DNA of 64,000 bases from Alteribacter populi (GCF_002352765.1 NZ_KZ293963.1:766368-830367); one strand, 5' to 3'. Positions 9,143-19,063 are shown, numbered from the stretch's first letter. The notes: generated by a model from the sequence alone, not told the origin. A program made the numbers and translations.

Positions 9143-9410
9143 TTAATCATCAACTTCAATCACAGCTACATGAGCTTTTGGCGATCCAATTGAATAAGCG
9201 TTAATTCCAGCTTTAATAAAATCGACTAATAGCCATAGCGTTAATTCAAAGCAATTTCGGTTGTTCCATATTTTACGTGATGTTCTCTGATCAATTCTAC
9301 AGAACGTTGCTGAACGTCATAATTAGCATGCTGACGTTTAAACCAAGCTTTTGCTAACCCTATGTCGCTAAAGTTTTGTAAACAGCTTGAATGGCTGTAC
9401 TAAATCCCAT
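9143..9410 (-). pseudogene. Frame-broken remnant of an unidentified protein gene
   Basis: A start with a good ribosome site (GGAGGTAGCC before ATG at 9410) opens MGFSTAIQAVYKTLAT and stops after 16 codons. The sense continues in other frames (SDIGLAKAWFKRQHANYDVQ; VELIREHHVKYGTTEIALN; DFIKAGINAYSIGSPKAHV) to a TAA at 9143. At least two shifts are needed. I do not recognise the family. The coding-like pieces in consistent order suggest recent decay. Confidence 0.4.
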
Positions 9411-9543
9411 GGCTACCTCCTCTGCTCAAATACCTTTTAGTTTACATAATAAAAATATGGTAAGTTACCTTCGATGCTTTTCATTTTTTATTCCTCTTGT
9501 GTCAATCTAGCTATTTTTTACCACTCGCTTATTTACATTACTT

Positions 9544-9990
9544 TCACTCAACCACCCCCCTGCCAATTAAATTGGCTGAAATTGGTCTTGTTTCTAATTC
9601 TCTAGCCCAAACAGATAATTGACCTATATGGTGAATTTCGTGTGCAATAACATGATTCATAACTTCTCTATACGTAAAATCATCTATTAACTTGGAATCT
9701 AGTTCTGAATTCCATTCCTCAACAAACTTAATAATTGTTGGACGGCATTGCGCCGATAGCTTCTTAACTTTACCTAATGATGAGTAGTCAGCATAATTAT
9801 AATGAAATTCAGGCTCCCCTCTTAAACCATTTATCCAGGCTTGCTCCACATCAACAATATGAAATAGTGTCTCTAAGATACTTCCCAATCCACCTGTTCG
9901 CGGACTTGTTAGTTCTTCGTGAGGAAACTGACCACACCATTGAAACCATTCATTACGGACTTGCCAATTATATCGATATAAAATCTTCAA
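9544..9990 (-). CDS. DinB/YfiT-superfamily protein
   Basis: This 148-residue four-helix-bundle protein has the metal-binding histidines of the DinB family, visible as LFHIVDVEQAW near residue 43 and VMNHVIAHEIHHIGQLSVWARE near residues 111-132. The C-terminal PISANLIGRG is typical of Bacillus members. Family members are putative metal-dependent hydrolases or bacillithiol S-transferases, and the substrate here is unknown. The start follows a GGGGAG ribosome site. It is a single gene, and the acetyltransferase upstream on the same strand ends in its own terminator. Confidence 0.8.
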   Translation of the reverse strand: MKILYRYNWQVRNEWFQWCGQFPHEELTSPRTGGLGSILETLFHIVDVEQAWINGLRGEPEFHYNYADYSSLGKVKKLSAQCRPTIIKFVEEWNSELDSKLIDDFTYREVMNHVIAHEIHHIGQLSVWARELETRPISANLIGRGVVE

Positions 9991-10094
9991 ATGATCTACT
10001 CCCCTTTAATCTATTTTCATTTCTTTTAAATCCTTTCTCCACACACAGTTAAAAGAAAAATTGAATATTCATATTGTTAATATTGATATAACGA

Positions 10095-10141
10095 AAAACA
10101 TCGAGTGTTATAACCTTTTACGATTGTACACTCGATGTTTT
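10095..10141 (-). terminator. Terminator after the acetyltransferase gene
   Basis: AAAACATCGAGTGT pairs with ACACTCGATGTTTT around a 19-base loop and is followed by T residues on the minus strand. Confidence 0.75.
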
Positions 10142-10176
10142 ATACTCATTTACTTGTTGATCATTCATTTTTTAAT

Positions 10177-10698
10177 TTAAACAGTAAGTGAGGATAACTC
10201 ACGAACGAAATACAACAGTAAATGATCATCAACCTGGACTGTCGTCCCAGGTTTGACAGTTCTGTTTTTATACGTGACTCCTTGTTGGTCAGGCATATAA
10301 CCTCTATTTATATACAGTTTCAAAGCTGAACTGTAATCCTTATATAGTCCAACTCCTAATCCAACAGTATTATGATGCTTTGCAGCAATACGTTCTAATT
10401 CATCCATCATTCTTGTCGCTATGCCATTACGTCGAAACTCAGGAAATACGATGAGGTCATTGATTTCTGGTATTTGCTGTTCTTTAAAATAAAGATAACA
10501 TGACTCACTGACCATTTGGCAACAACCGGCTAGCTGATTATTATGAAATGCAAGTAAGGTGATTTTTTCACCATATTTATTCTCTTCCAAGCATCGCTCA
10601 AAATAGTCTTTGTTTCGGTCTATACCGCGAGTAATAAAAGCTGCTTTAAAAGTTTCTATATCTTCTGGTTCAATGGTTCGTATAACGATGCGATGCAT
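10177..10698 (-). CDS. GNAT-family N-acetyltransferase
   Basis: This 173-residue single-domain GNAT protein has LIVFPEFRRNGIATRMMDELERIA (acetyl-CoA pyrophosphate loop, near residues 81-104) and the helix-turn YSSALKLYINRGYMPD typical of motif B. The acceptor substrate is unknown. The ATG follows AAGGGAG by 8 bases. The gene is monocistronic, with a terminator directly after it. Confidence 0.82.
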   Translation of the reverse strand: MHRIVIRTIEPEDIETFKAAFITRGIDRNKDYFERCLEENKYGEKITLLAFHNNQLAGCCQMVSESCYLYFKEQQIPEINDLIVFPEFRRNGIATRMMDELERIAAKHHNTVGLGVGLYKDYSSALKLYINRGYMPDQQGVTYKNRTVKPGTTVQVDDHLLLYFVRELSSLTV

Positions 10699-10825
10699 GA
10701 CAAAACTCCCTTAGTATCTTCTAAATATAGTACCTTTTCCAAATGTACCATAAAGAGTAAGCCATGAAGCAACTGTCATGTATCTGTAACGTAGTTGTAA
10801 ACAGTACGACAAAAATGATTCTGTT

Positions 10826-10915
10826 TTAAGAAAATCTCGTTAAAATATAGCCGATGCCTACAACCCAAGTTAATAGTCCAAATCCAAAAATACACTTTGT
10901 TCCAAAGCTTTTCAC
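10826..10915 (-). CDS. Small hydrophobic peptide, 29 codons
   Basis: A GTG start lies 8 bases behind the ribosome site AAAGGAG, which overlaps the end of the preceding acetyltransferase gene. It opens a 29-residue frame: a short polar head (MKSFGTKC), one predicted membrane helix (IFGFGLLTWVVGIGYIL) and TRFS. The layout, with tight coupling behind the gene at 10921-11385, suggests a real membrane peptide at the end of the ABC exporter operon. I recognise no family. Confidence 0.5.
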   Translation of the reverse strand: MKSFGTKCIFGFGLLTWVVGIGYILTRFS

Positions 10916-10920
10916 TTCAT

Positions 10921-11385
10921 TTACTCCTTTCTTTCTATAAAGTAAGTCAATTCTATCCGGTCGCAACATTGGATCCCGTTTTCAAAAATCAGGTCAGCAT
11001 AGTTCTCAATAAAGTAATTAGGGATGATTTCCGTCATGCGAAATCCACATTTTTGGTATAAGGCAAGTTGTTGAATACTTGAATTACCGGTAGCGATTAA
11101 TAACGTTTCCCCGCCCCTTCTATCCACCTCACCAATACCAAAGGTGATCATCTTTCGTCCATACCCTTTCCCTTGTTCAGACTCCTTAACTGCGACATTC
11201 ATAATTTCATAGCTCATCTTCCCTCTTTGGAGAATAACAATAGCTCCTACAATAGCCTCTTCAACCTCGAGTACAAAAAGTAGACTTTGGCTCAGATAAG
11301 CATCAATTTGTGCTTCCGATGGATCTGCTAACATTAGCAAATCCATCGGAACATGTTCATTTTCTTTCAGTAAGCGGATCTTCAT
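10921..11385 (-). CDS. GNAT-family N-acetyltransferase (YvbK-like)
   Basis: The 154 residues resemble B. subtilis YvbK: ADPSEAQIDAYL near the start, MNVAVKESEQGKGYGRKMI as the acetyl-CoA loop, and TGNSSIQQLALYQKCGFRM followed by FENGIQCCDRIELTYF at the end. The family is annotated as aminoglycoside-like acetyltransferases of unknown physiological substrate. It starts 20 bases after the ABC permease stop and is followed by the 29-codon peptide, so it likely belongs to the exporter operon, perhaps modifying the exported or toxic compound (inference). Confidence 0.82.
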   Translation of the reverse strand: MKIRLLKENEHVPMDLLMLADPSEAQIDAYLSQSLLFVLEVEEAIVGAIVILQRGKMSYEIMNVAVKESEQGKGYGRKMITFGIGEVDRRGGETLLIATGNSSIQQLALYQKCGFRMTEIIPNYFIENYADLIFENGIQCCDRIELTYFIERKE

Positions 11386-11405
11386 TTCAGGTCGTCTTCC
11401 CTTTC

Positions 11406-12695
11406 TTACGCTTCCCTTCGTAGAGCGTTAAGTACGTTGATTCTTGTCGCTTTTGCCGCAGGACGGAAGCCAGATATCATCGCTACAGCAATACTAATGG
11501 CTGTTGCGATCAACACTAGTTGAATCGGAATATATGAAAATGTGATATCGAACCCTTGGGATTCTGTAGTGGCTTCAAGAATCATTGGAATCAAAGCATT
11601 TGCACCTATACTTACAATATATGCAATCAAGACACCAAAAATGGATCCAATTATGCCGATTGATGCACTTTCCATTAAGAACATACGTTTGATACTCGCA
11701 GGGTTGGCACCTAACGCCTTCATTACACCAATTTCATGGGTTCTTTCCGTTACTGCCATCGTCATCGTGTTAAAAATACCAATTGAAGCAATGAATACGG
11801 CGATTGTTCCGACAAAGATCAACCCAGCTTTGAATGCTGTGAAAAACATATTGAGTCCTTTTAGTTCTTCTGAAATCGAAAACACTGTAAATCCCTCATC
11901 TTTTAAAGCATTTGTTGTGTTTTCAACTTGCTCAACACTATTTACATGAGCAATAACATCGGTATACTTTCTGTCTTCTTGTCCGGCTAGTGCAATCAGT
12001 TCCTCACGTTTGTCCTCCCCGATATACAAACTGTAGTCTGATAGCCAATCCCTCGTTGGCTCTACTGCAATCCCAACAATTTTATAATCATTTTGATAAA
12101 GTAATTCTTCAGTGTCAGGCTCTTGCATGTTTAGTGTTATCGTCTCATTTAGCACTTCACCTTCAAATGTTCGAGGTTCACTACCTTCTTCGTTTTGGTT
12201 CATTTGCTCGCCTTCCTCGGCGTTTTCATGAAGGAATTCTTTAAAATGGTAACCTACGATAATTTCATTATTATTTTCGGGAAAGCGGCCTGCTGATAAA
12301 CGGAAGTTAGACTCTTTTTCTGCTTCAAAATCTGTAATCGTTACGTTTCCACTCCCACTGTAATCTTCATTGAATGTAATCTCAACTGGTTTTTCATGAA
12401 TTTGTGACCTAGTAACAACCGTTCGGATATTCTCTGTATTTCTAACGTTATTAATCCATTCATCAGTCATTGGTTCAAATTCATCATTTGCTTGCTTTCC
12501 GATAATGTCAATCTGTGTTAGTGGTTGATGACTGGAAGCTTCTTCGACTAGGCTGTCTTGCAAACCAAAACCAATGGAAGCAAGTACAATAAGAAACGAA
12601 CAGCCCATCGTGGTTGCAAGTACTGTCATAAAAATACGCAATTTATTCTTTTTCATGTTCCTTCTAACAAATTGTATTTGATCACTTAGCTTCAT
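11406..12695 (-). CDS. MacB/FtsX-type ABC transporter permease
   Basis: About 429 residues. An N-terminal helix (LRIFMTVLATTMGCSFLIVLASIGFG) is followed by a large extracytoplasmic MacB-like domain (about 40-270) and three C-terminal helices with the FtsX signature (FNTMTMAVTERTHEIGVMKALGA; SIFGVLIAYIVSIGANALI; the tail FRPAAKATRINVLNALRRE). I chose the ATG at 12695 with GAGGTG 7 bases upstream over the GTG at 12704. It overlaps the ATPase gene by 14 bases. Such pairs usually export peptides, lipids or antibiotics, or sense envelope stress. Confidence 0.87.
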   Translation of the reverse strand: MKLSDQIQFVRRNMKKNKLRIFMTVLATTMGCSFLIVLASIGFGLQDSLVEEASSHQPLTQIDIIGKQANDEFEPMTDEWINNVRNTENIRTVVTRSQIHEKPVEITFNEDYSGSGNVTITDFEAEKESNFRLSAGRFPENNNEIIVGYHFKEFLHENAEEGEQMNQNEEGSEPRTFEGEVLNETITLNMQEPDTEELLYQNDYKIVGIAVEPTRDWLSDYSLYIGEDKREELIALAGQEDRKYTDVIAHVNSVEQVENTTNALKDEGFTVFSISEELKGLNMFFTAFKAGLIFVGTIAVFIASIGIFNTMTMAVTERTHEIGVMKALGANPASIKRMFLMESASIGIIGSIFGVLIAYIVSIGANALIPMILEATTESQGFDITFSYIPIQLVLIATAISIAVAMISGFRPAAKATRINVLNALRREA

Positions 12696-13386
12696 AATGG
12701 ACACCTCTTTCTTGCTTTAAGACACCATCATGTAAATTCATCGTTCGATCTGCAATCGATGCGACCTCATTATCATGGGTAATCATTAAAAAAGTTATGT
12801 TTTGTTCTTTATTTAATTGACGAATCAACTCAAGCACATCTTCTTCCGTTTCAGAGTCTAAGCTTCCTGTAGGCTCGTCTGCAAAAATCATCATTGGCTC
12901 TGTAATTAAAGCCCGGGCAATGGAAACCCGCTGTTGTTGGCCACCTGAAAGCTCGTTTGGATAATGTGTTGCATGAGAATCCAAACCTACTTTTTCGAGC
13001 ATTTTTTCAGCTAGCTCTTTACGGGTATTTCGATCAACACCTTTCAGTGTCAATGGAAGCTCTATATTTTCATAAGCTGTAAGTCCAGGAATCAATTCGT
13101 AGTTTTGAAAGATGAATCCGAAATGGTCTAAACGGAATTTTGCCCACTGCTTTTCATTGAATTTAGTTACATCCGTACTATTTATCGTAAGCTTCCCTGA
13201 ATCTGCTTTTATATAGCCAGACAATAAATTAAGTAAGGTGGACTTCCCAGAACCACTGCGACCAATGATCGAGACAATTTCTCCTTTTTTCACGTTGAAA
13301 TTAACGTCCTTTAATACCGGTACTAGCGACTGGTTTCCTTTCTTCCCAATCGCGTAAGAATAATGTAAATGTTCTACTTCAATCAT
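12682..13386 (-). CDS. ABC transporter ATPase, LolD/MacB type
   Basis: The 234-residue nucleotide-binding protein has Walker A (GRSGSGKST), Q-loop ([22 protein letters not shown]), signature [15 protein letters not shown], Walker B ([15 protein letters not shown]) and the switch His in MITHDNE. The ENIELPL sequence is typical of the LolD/MacB branch. The ATG at 13386 with GAGGTG upstream was preferred to the longer frame from 13437. The first gene of the operon, it is driven by the promoter at 13510-13538. No sensor kinase pair is adjacent, unlike many Bacillus bacitracin-type modules. Confidence 0.88.
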   Translation of the reverse strand: MIEVEHLHYSYAIGKKGNQSLVPVLKDVNFNVKKGEIVSIIGRSGSGKSTLLNLLSGYIKADSGKLTINSTDVTKFNEKQWAKFRLDHFGFIFQNYELIPGLTAYENIELPLTLKGVDRNTRKELAEKMLEKVGLDSHATHYPNELSGGQQQRVSIARALITEPMMIFADEPTGSLDSETEEDVLELIRQLNKEQNITFLMITHDNEVASIADRTMNLHDGVLKQERGVHYEAK

Positions 13387-13481
13387 TGCTTTCACCTCAT
13401 CTAAAATATGTGTTTGAAGTGCCAGTGTTAAACGCAAGAAACTGACTCCTCATATAAACAACAGTGTATGTTGTGTGTTGT

Positions 13482-13538
13482 GTGTATTACACTAATTAGT
13501 ACACTTAATATATTATTCTCGTAATGAATGAATGTCAA
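13482..13538 (-). promoter_or_regulatory. Sigma-A promoter with operator-like palindrome
   Basis: On the minus strand a perfect -35 TTGACA (13533-13538) is separated by 17 bases from TAATAT (13510-13515). Around the expected start site lie AGTGTA, AGTGTA and the near-palindrome GTGTAATACAC (13482-13506). The placement over +1 suggests repressor control, and similar AGTGTA/TACACT repeats bind YtrA-type GntR regulators. The regulator identity is inferred. Confidence 0.6.
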
Positions 13539-13550
13539 TACCTTTTTTTA

Positions 13551-13577
13551 ATTGTGCGGGGACAGTCCCCGCACAAT
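13551..13577. repeat. Palindromic repeat D, copy 1
   Basis: A 27-base palindrome with 13-base arms (ATTGTGCGGGGAC, centre A) lies upstream of the ABC operon promoter. The core GGGGACTGTCCCCGCACAAT recurs at 42306-42335. Similar GGGGACAGTCCCC strings are REP-like elements in Bacillus genomes. Confidence 0.7.
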
Positions 13578-13602
13578 TCGCTCTCGCACATTTTTTTACA
13601 TA

Positions 13603-13640
13603 AAGAAGGTCCCCTTGATCTTGAATCAAGGGGACCTTCT
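13603..13640 (-). terminator. Terminator of parE-parC
   Basis: AAGAAGGTCCCCTTGAT and its complement form a 17-bp stem around a short loop 15 bases after the parC stop, with TTT and a later T run on the minus strand. Confidence 0.85.
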
Positions 13641-13655
13641 TAGTCTTCTCCGTTA

Positions 13656-16121
13656 TTATAACGTTCCATTATTTCCAGCAGGAGGGTCGTTGCTGGTTTC
13701 GGGCTTTTCTACCCAAGCGTCAGCTACTTCACCTACGTCTGTTACATCAAAAATAAAGGATCCGTTTGTATAGCGGTCGCTTGGTCGTACTTTTTTAGCT
13801 TCAATTGAGCCGACCGTTCCATTTTCTGATTGAATGTAGATCGTTTCCGAACCATCTACAGTAAAGAACTTTGCTATACGATGTGGTTGGCGTTTTAATT
13901 CTTTAAGCATAACAACCCCGCGCTTAGCTCTTGTTGTTTTTTCAAAAGCGGAGAGGCTCATGCGTTTATAAGCTCCACGTTGGGTAATTAAGAACAGGTA
14001 TGGGGTCATATCTTGAGAGAACACTTGACCGCTCACGACAACATCTTCAGCCTTTAAATTAACGGCTTTCACTCCAGCTGTCCTTTGGCCTGTTAAGCTA
14101 ACCTCTTCTTCATCGTACCATAATCCATAGCCTAGACGAGTCGCAAAGAATAAATCCATTTTCCCGTCGGTGAGATGTACATCAATCAATTCGTCATCTT
14201 TCTTCAGCTTCACTGCCATTAATGCTTTAGAATACCGTTGTGCTTTATAATCAGCAAGACCGGTACGTTTAACCATTCCGTTTTTCGTGACAAAAAAGAG
14301 GTAATGGTCTTCGTTAAACTCTTTAACTGGCATTGCTTTAAGGATCTCATCGTCACTTCCCATTTGAACGAGGTTTGCGACATGCTGTCCGTTATCTTTC
14401 CAGCGAATTTCTGGCAGTTGATGAACAGGTAAATACAAATACGAACCTTTTTTCGTAAATAAAAGTAGTGTTTCTGTCGTGTTGATCTCATATTCACCGA
14501 TCAGCCTGTCCGTTTCTTTCATACCTGGTAATTCACCTTTTGAGCTTGCGTAGGACCTGAGACTTGATCGTTTGACGTAACCTTCTTTCGTAACGGTCAC
14601 CATTACATCTTCAGAAGGGACAACGACTTCAAGATTAATCTTTAAATCTTCAATTTGTTCTTCCACCTGTGATTTACGCTCTTCAGCATACTCTTTACGG
14701 ATCGCGCGTAGCTCACGTTTGATTTCACCAATGAGTTTCTTCTCACTCGCTAAGATTGCTTCGAGCTTCTCAATTTGCTTTTTAAGCTCTTCTGATTCTT
14801 TTTCAAGTGTCGTAATGTCTGTATTTGTTAAACGGTAAAGCTGCAACGTAACAATCGCTTCTGCTTGCGCCTCAGTGAAACCATAGGCCTCTTGGAGGGC
14901 ACGTTTAGCGTCGCCTTTATCTTTAGACGCACGAATTGTTGCAATCACGTCATCGAGAATGGAGATGGCTTTAATTAAACCTTCGACGATATGTTGTCGT
15001 TCTTGTGCTTTTCTCAAATCAAACTGTGTCCGTCGTGTAACAACTTCTTTCTGATGCTGTATGTACGCATCTAATAAATGCTTCAACCCTAATTGCTGAG
15101 GCGTTTTATTATAGATCGCCACCATATTAAAATTATAGGAAATTTGCAAATCGGTGTTCTTAAATAAGAAATTTAAAATCCCTTGTGCATCTGCATCTTT
15201 TTTCAATTCAATGACAATACGTAAGCCTGTACGGTCTGTATCATCTCTGACTTCTGCAATACCGTCTACTTTACGATCTAAACGAAGTTCATCCATCTTT
15301 TTCACGAGGTTTGCCTTGTTTACTTCAAAAGGGATTTCGTGAATGATGATTTGCTCACGACCTCCACGCATCGTTTCAATTTCGGTTTTTCCACGCAAAA
15401 CGATTTTGCCTTTCCCCGTGTTATACGCTTTTTTTAAACCTTCAACTCCTTGGATAATCCCACCTGTAGGGAAATCTGGACCCTTTATATATTCCATCAA
15501 GTCATCCACCGTACAATCTGGTTTTTCCATTTGCATGATCGCAGCATCAATAACTTCACCCAGATTGTGTGGTGGAAGATCTGTTGCATAACCACTGGAA
15601 ATTCCTGTTGAACCATTTACCAACAAGTTTGGAAATCGTGAAGGTAAAACGACCGGCTCAGAATCTGAATCGTCAAAGTTCGGCATAAATTCAACTGTAT
15701 CTCTTTCAATGTCTTTAAGCAGTTCAGATGATATTTTAGAAAGCCGCGCTTCTGTATAACGCATTGCAGCTGGTGGGTCGCCATCAATAGATCCATTATT
15801 ACCATGCATCTCCACGAGCAGGTGGCGCATTTTCCAATCTTGACTTAAACGAATCATCGCTTCATAAACGGAACTATCTCCGTGCGGATGATAGTTTCCG
15901 ATTACGTTACCTACTGTTTTTGCAGACTTTCGAAATGGCTTGTCTGCTGTATTCCGATCATGATGCATCGCATATAAGATACGACGCTGAACAGGCTTTA
16001 GTCCGTCTCTTGCATCCGGTAAAGCACGATCTTGAATAATGTATTTACTATAACGTCCAAACCTGTCTCCGATCACGTCTTCTAGAGGCAGGTCCAAGTA
16101 TCGATCTTTTTCTTGCTCCAC
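13656..16121 (-). CDS. parC: DNA topoisomerase IV subunit A
   Basis: The 821 residues are the length of ParC/GrlA. The catalytic Tyr122 is in [11 protein letters not shown], and the quinolone-determining segment [11 protein letters not shown] keeps Ser83 and Glu87, so no resistance change is visible there. A coiled coil (about 430-490) precedes the six-bladed C-terminal beta-pinwheel, where the GyrA-box consensus (QRRGGKG) is absent, favouring ParC over GyrA. The start is GTG with GAGGAG 8 bases upstream, inside the end of parE, so the two are coupled. With ParE it decatenates daughter chromosomes. Confidence 0.95.
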   Translation of the reverse strand: MEQEKDRYLDLPLEDVIGDRFGRYSKYIIQDRALPDARDGLKPVQRRILYAMHHDRNTADKPFRKSAKTVGNVIGNYHPHGDSSVYEAMIRLSQDWKMRHLLVEMHGNNGSIDGDPPAAMRYTEARLSKISSELLKDIERDTVEFMPNFDDSDSEPVVLPSRFPNLLVNGSTGISSGYATDLPPHNLGEVIDAAIMQMEKPDCTVDDLMEYIKGPDFPTGGIIQGVEGLKKAYNTGKGKIVLRGKTEIETMRGGREQIIIHEIPFEVNKANLVKKMDELRLDRKVDGIAEVRDDTDRTGLRIVIELKKDADAQGILNFLFKNTDLQISYNFNMVAIYNKTPQQLGLKHLLDAYIQHQKEVVTRRTQFDLRKAQERQHIVEGLIKAISILDDVIATIRASKDKGDAKRALQEAYGFTEAQAEAIVTLQLYRLTNTDITTLEKESEELKKQIEKLEAILASEKKLIGEIKRELRAIRKEYAEERKSQVEEQIEDLKINLEVVVPSEDVMVTVTKEGYVKRSSLRSYASSKGELPGMKETDRLIGEYEINTTETLLLFTKKGSYLYLPVHQLPEIRWKDNGQHVANLVQMGSDDEILKAMPVKEFNEDHYLFFVTKNGMVKRTGLADYKAQRYSKALMAVKLKKDDELIDVHLTDGKMDLFFATRLGYGLWYDEEEVSLTGQRTAGVKAVNLKAEDVVVSGQVFSQDMTPYLFLITQRGAYKRMSLSAFEKTTRAKRGVVMLKELKRQPHRIAKFFTVDGSETIYIQSENGTVGSIEAKKVRPSDRYTNGSFIFDVTDVGEVADAWVEKPETSNDPPAGNNGTL

Positions 16122-16125
16122 TTGA

Positions 16126-18102
16126 TTACTCCTCCTCGGTGACCATTAAATTTTCACTGTCTAAAATGTTTGTTTCTTCTTCAAGACTAAAGGCCACATT
16201 TTTTTCAATCCATTTTCGCCTTGGTTCTACTTTATCGCCCATTAAGGTGGATACATGTCGTTCCGCCCGGGCGATATCATCAATTTTAACTCGAACAAGG
16301 GTACGGGAGTCCGGATTCATCGTCGTTTCCCAAAGCTGAGTGGCATCCATTTCACCAAGACCTTTGTATCGTTGAATGGTATATCCTTTACCTACTTTTT
16401 TCATTGCTTCTTTCATGCCGTCTTCATCCCAGGCATACTCTGTTTTCTCTTTGGCACCAGTACCTTTACTTACTTTATATAGTGGTGGTAGAGCGATATA
16501 TATTTTTCCTGCTTCAATTAACGGACGCATATAGCGATAGAAAAACGTCAGAAGTAAGACTTGAATATGAGCACCATCTGTATCAGCATCGGTCATAATC
16601 ACAATTTTATCGTAATTGATATTATCCAAGTCAAAATCAGGGCCTACGTCGCCACCAATTGCATAGATAATTGTACGGATTTCCTCGTTTTTCATAATGT
16701 CAGCAAGTTTCGCTTTTTCTGTGTTGATAACCTTACCTCGTAAAGGCAACACAGCCTGGAACTTACGGTCGCGCCCTTGCTTCGCTGAACCTCCTGCAGA
16801 GTCCCCCTCTACAAGATATAGCTCGTTTTTCTCTCGATTTTTCGACTGTGCTGGCGTGAGTTTACCACTCAGCATCGCGTCCTTCCGCTTGTTTTTTTTC
16901 CCATTACGAGCATCTTCACGTGCTTTTCGCGCAGCTTCTCGAGCCTGTGCTGCCTTAATTGCCTTACGAATGAGCGTGTTGCTGACTTCAGGGTTTTCTT
17001 CCAAAAAGAACGTCAATTTTTCACTTACGATTGAGTCAACTGCGGAGCGAGCTTCCGGTGTTCCGAGCTTTCCTTTTGTCTGTCCTTCAAATTGCAATTT
17101 ATCCTCAGGGACTCGGATCGAAACAATCGCTGTAAACCCTTCGCGGATATCGTTTCCATCTAGATTTTTATCTTTTTCTTTAAGCAGCTGAAGCTTTCGG
17201 GCATGCTCATTAAAAATCCGTGTGACACCAGCTTTAGCCCCTAATTCATGGGTTCCACCGTCTTTCGTACGAACATTGTTTACAAATGACAGCATATTCT
17301 CTGTATAAGCATCGCTGTACTGAAAAGCGAAGTCAACTTCAATTCCTTGTTGTTCCCCTTCAAAGGAGACTACAGGATGAAGCGTTTCTTTCTCTTCGTT
17401 CAAATAGTCGACAAAAGCTTCAATACCAGTGTCAAATTGAAACGTATCGCGAACCGTCTCTCCTTTAGGGCGTTCATCGACGAGTTCAATTTTCATACCT
17501 TTAATTAAAAAGGCTGCTTCACGAAGTCGTTCAGATAACGTTTCATAATTATAGTGAATGGTATTGAAAATTTTTGGGTCTGGCTTAAAGTGAACGACTG
17601 TTCCAGTTTTACGTGTCGCACCAGTCTTTTCAAGCGTTGTCACTGGTTTTCCACCTTGTTCAAAGCGCTGATGGTGCACAGTACCATCACGGTAAATCGT
17701 CACTTCCAAAAACTCTGAAAGGGCGTTTACAACAGAGGAACCTACGCCATGAAGGCCGCCGCTCGTTTTATAACCACCTTGTCCGAATTTTCCTCCAGCA
17801 TGAAGGACAGTAAAAATGACTTCCGGTGTCGGTTTACCTGTACGGTGCATCCCCGTTGGCATACCGCGTCCCTCGTCTTTTACACTGATACTCTCATCTT
17901 TATGTATGGTTACTTTAATCTCGTCTCCGTAACCTGCTAACGCTTCGTCAACCGCGTTATCAACTATTTCAAACACGAGGTGATGCAGCCCCCGGTGATC
18001 TGTACTCCCTATATACATACCAGGTCTTTTTCTAACAGCATCTAAGCCTTCAAGTACCTGAATGGCATCATCATTGTAGGTAAAACTAGACTGTTGCGTC
18101 AA
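16126..18102 (-). CDS. parE: DNA topoisomerase IV subunit B
   Basis: This 658-residue GHKL ATPase has DNAVDEAL and DEGRGMPTG in the ATP site, [19 protein letters not shown] as the ATP lid, and the Toprim motif [23 protein letters not shown] with PLRGKVIN and [11 protein letters not shown]. The start is TTG with AAGGAG 8 bases before it. It is the first gene of parE-parC. A LexA-like box lies about 130 bp upstream. The adjacent CoA-binding protein gene matches the B. subtilis neighbourhood (yneT-parE-parC), though plsY, which sits there in B. subtilis, is missing here. Confidence 0.95.
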   Translation of the reverse strand: MTQQSSFTYNDDAIQVLEGLDAVRKRPGMYIGSTDHRGLHHLVFEIVDNAVDEALAGYGDEIKVTIHKDESISVKDEGRGMPTGMHRTGKPTPEVIFTVLHAGGKFGQGGYKTSGGLHGVGSSVVNALSEFLEVTIYRDGTVHHQRFEQGGKPVTTLEKTGATRKTGTVVHFKPDPKIFNTIHYNYETLSERLREAAFLIKGMKIELVDERPKGETVRDTFQFDTGIEAFVDYLNEEKETLHPVVSFEGEQQGIEVDFAFQYSDAYTENMLSFVNNVRTKDGGTHELGAKAGVTRIFNEHARKLQLLKEKDKNLDGNDIREGFTAIVSIRVPEDKLQFEGQTKGKLGTPEARSAVDSIVSEKLTFFLEENPEVSNTLIRKAIKAAQAREAARKAREDARNGKKNKRKDAMLSGKLTPAQSKNREKNELYLVEGDSAGGSAKQGRDRKFQAVLPLRGKVINTEKAKLADIMKNEEIRTIIYAIGGDVGPDFDLDNINYDKIVIMTDADTDGAHIQVLLLTFFYRYMRPLIEAGKIYIALPPLYKVSKGTGAKEKTEYAWDEDGMKEAMKKVGKGYTIQRYKGLGEMDATQLWETTMNPDSRTLVRVKIDDIARAERHVSTLMGDKVEPRRKWIEKNVAFSLEEETNILDSENLMVTEEE

Positions 18103-18231
18103 TCTTGTTACTCCTTTCTATCCGTTCAAGCTACCTATTCTGCTCCACTTCTCTTTTTCTACTCATATGAAGCCTATCCCTCTTTTTAACGATCGAAGGA
18201 ATATAAGAACTGTGCTATTATCATACCATAA

Positions 18232-18243
18232 GAACAAATGTTC
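18232..18243. promoter_or_regulatory. LexA (DinR)-type SOS box upstream of parE
   Basis: GAACAAATGTTC matches the Bacillus LexA core GAAC-N4-GTTC with perfect dyad symmetry, extended to AGAACAAATGTTCT. On the parE strand it directly precedes TATGAT, so a repressor here would cover the -35 region. From memory, parEC is in the B. subtilis LexA regulon, which agrees. Confidence 0.65.
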
Positions 18244-18537
18244 TCGCGTCGAATTCTTAATCAATCATACCATATGATGGAAAGCGCCTTTTGCACTATG
18301 TTTAATGTAGCGATTAATGTGCCGTTTTTCAAGCCGTTTTATAAAATAATGTTGAAATCATAGGATTTACGAGTTATTTTATTTATTCATAACAAGAAAA
18401 GACCTATATTGATAGGAGCCTTTGTAATCAATATATCCCTCATCATACACTCTAATCCGAACTAACAAAAGCAGACTCTCTTTGCTGACCGGACGTATGA
18501 AGCGATGCGAGATACCATTGGTAATAAAACAAAACAA

Positions 18538-18559
18538 ATCCTCTCTTTTACGAGAGGAT
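18538..18559 (-). terminator. Terminator after the CoA-binding protein gene
   Basis: ATCCTCTC pairs with GAGAGGAT around a six-base loop, with TTTGTTTTGTTTT on the minus strand. Confidence 0.75.
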
Positions 18560-18579
18560 CGCTCGCTATCTTAGCATTA

Positions 18580-18999
18580 TCATTTCGTTATTGCATGTTC
18601 TACTTTAATGCACCGGTCCATAATCACTTTCATGCCTGCATCTTTAGCAATTTGATAGGCATTTTCATTTTCTAAGCCTAACTGTGCCCAAAATACATCA
18701 GCGTCAATTTTAGCGGCGTCCTTTGCAACCCCCGGTAAAAATTCACTTCGTCTAAATACATTGACAATATCAACATGTTTGTTAATTTCTTTTAAGGAAT
18801 CCAGCGCCTTTTCTCCTAACACTTCGCTACAATTTGGATTCACGGGAATGATTTCATACCCTGCAGATTGCATCGCTTCAGAAACTTGATATGATGTACG
18901 TTCAGGATTATCTGACAGACCGACAACAGCAATACGTTTAGCAGTTTTTAATATGTCTTTAATTTCATCTCTAGATGGATTTTCCATGGGATCGAACAC
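18580..18999 (-). CDS. CoA-binding protein (YneT/YccU family)
   Basis: The 139 residues form one Rossmann-like CoA-binding domain: AKRIAVVGLSDNPERTSYQVSEAM at about 20-43, then GYEIIPVNPNC, VDIVNVFRRSEFLP, FWAQLGLENENAYQIAKDAGM and DRCIKVEH. Homologues are B. subtilis YneT and E. coli YccU. The ligand (CoA or a nucleotide) is known from structures, but the cellular role is not. It is next to parE as in B. subtilis. The start has AGGAGTG upstream. Confidence 0.85.
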   Translation of the reverse strand: MFDPMENPSRDEIKDILKTAKRIAVVGLSDNPERTSYQVSEAMQSAGYEIIPVNPNCSEVLGEKALDSLKEINKHVDIVNVFRRSEFLPGVAKDAAKIDADVFWAQLGLENENAYQIAKDAGMKVIMDRCIKVEHAITK

Positions 19000-19063
19000 T
19001 CCTTTTTGTACATTTACTAATTGTATTGTTCCTCATTGGAATTGTCACTAAACAAATGACTGG

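Larger units (their letters stand above)
18103..18579. other. parE upstream region
   Basis: These 477 bases hold the parE ribosome site, a -10-like TATGAT and the LexA-type box on the parE side, and the terminator of the CoA-binding protein gene at the other end. The middle (18260-18530) contains no ORF that I can support. Confidence 0.5.

Noticed and set aside
13656..18102. Assignment as gyrA/gyrB
   Set aside because: The A subunit lacks the GyrA box, the order is E then C, and the adjacent CoA-binding protein gene matches the parE-parC locus of B. subtilis.
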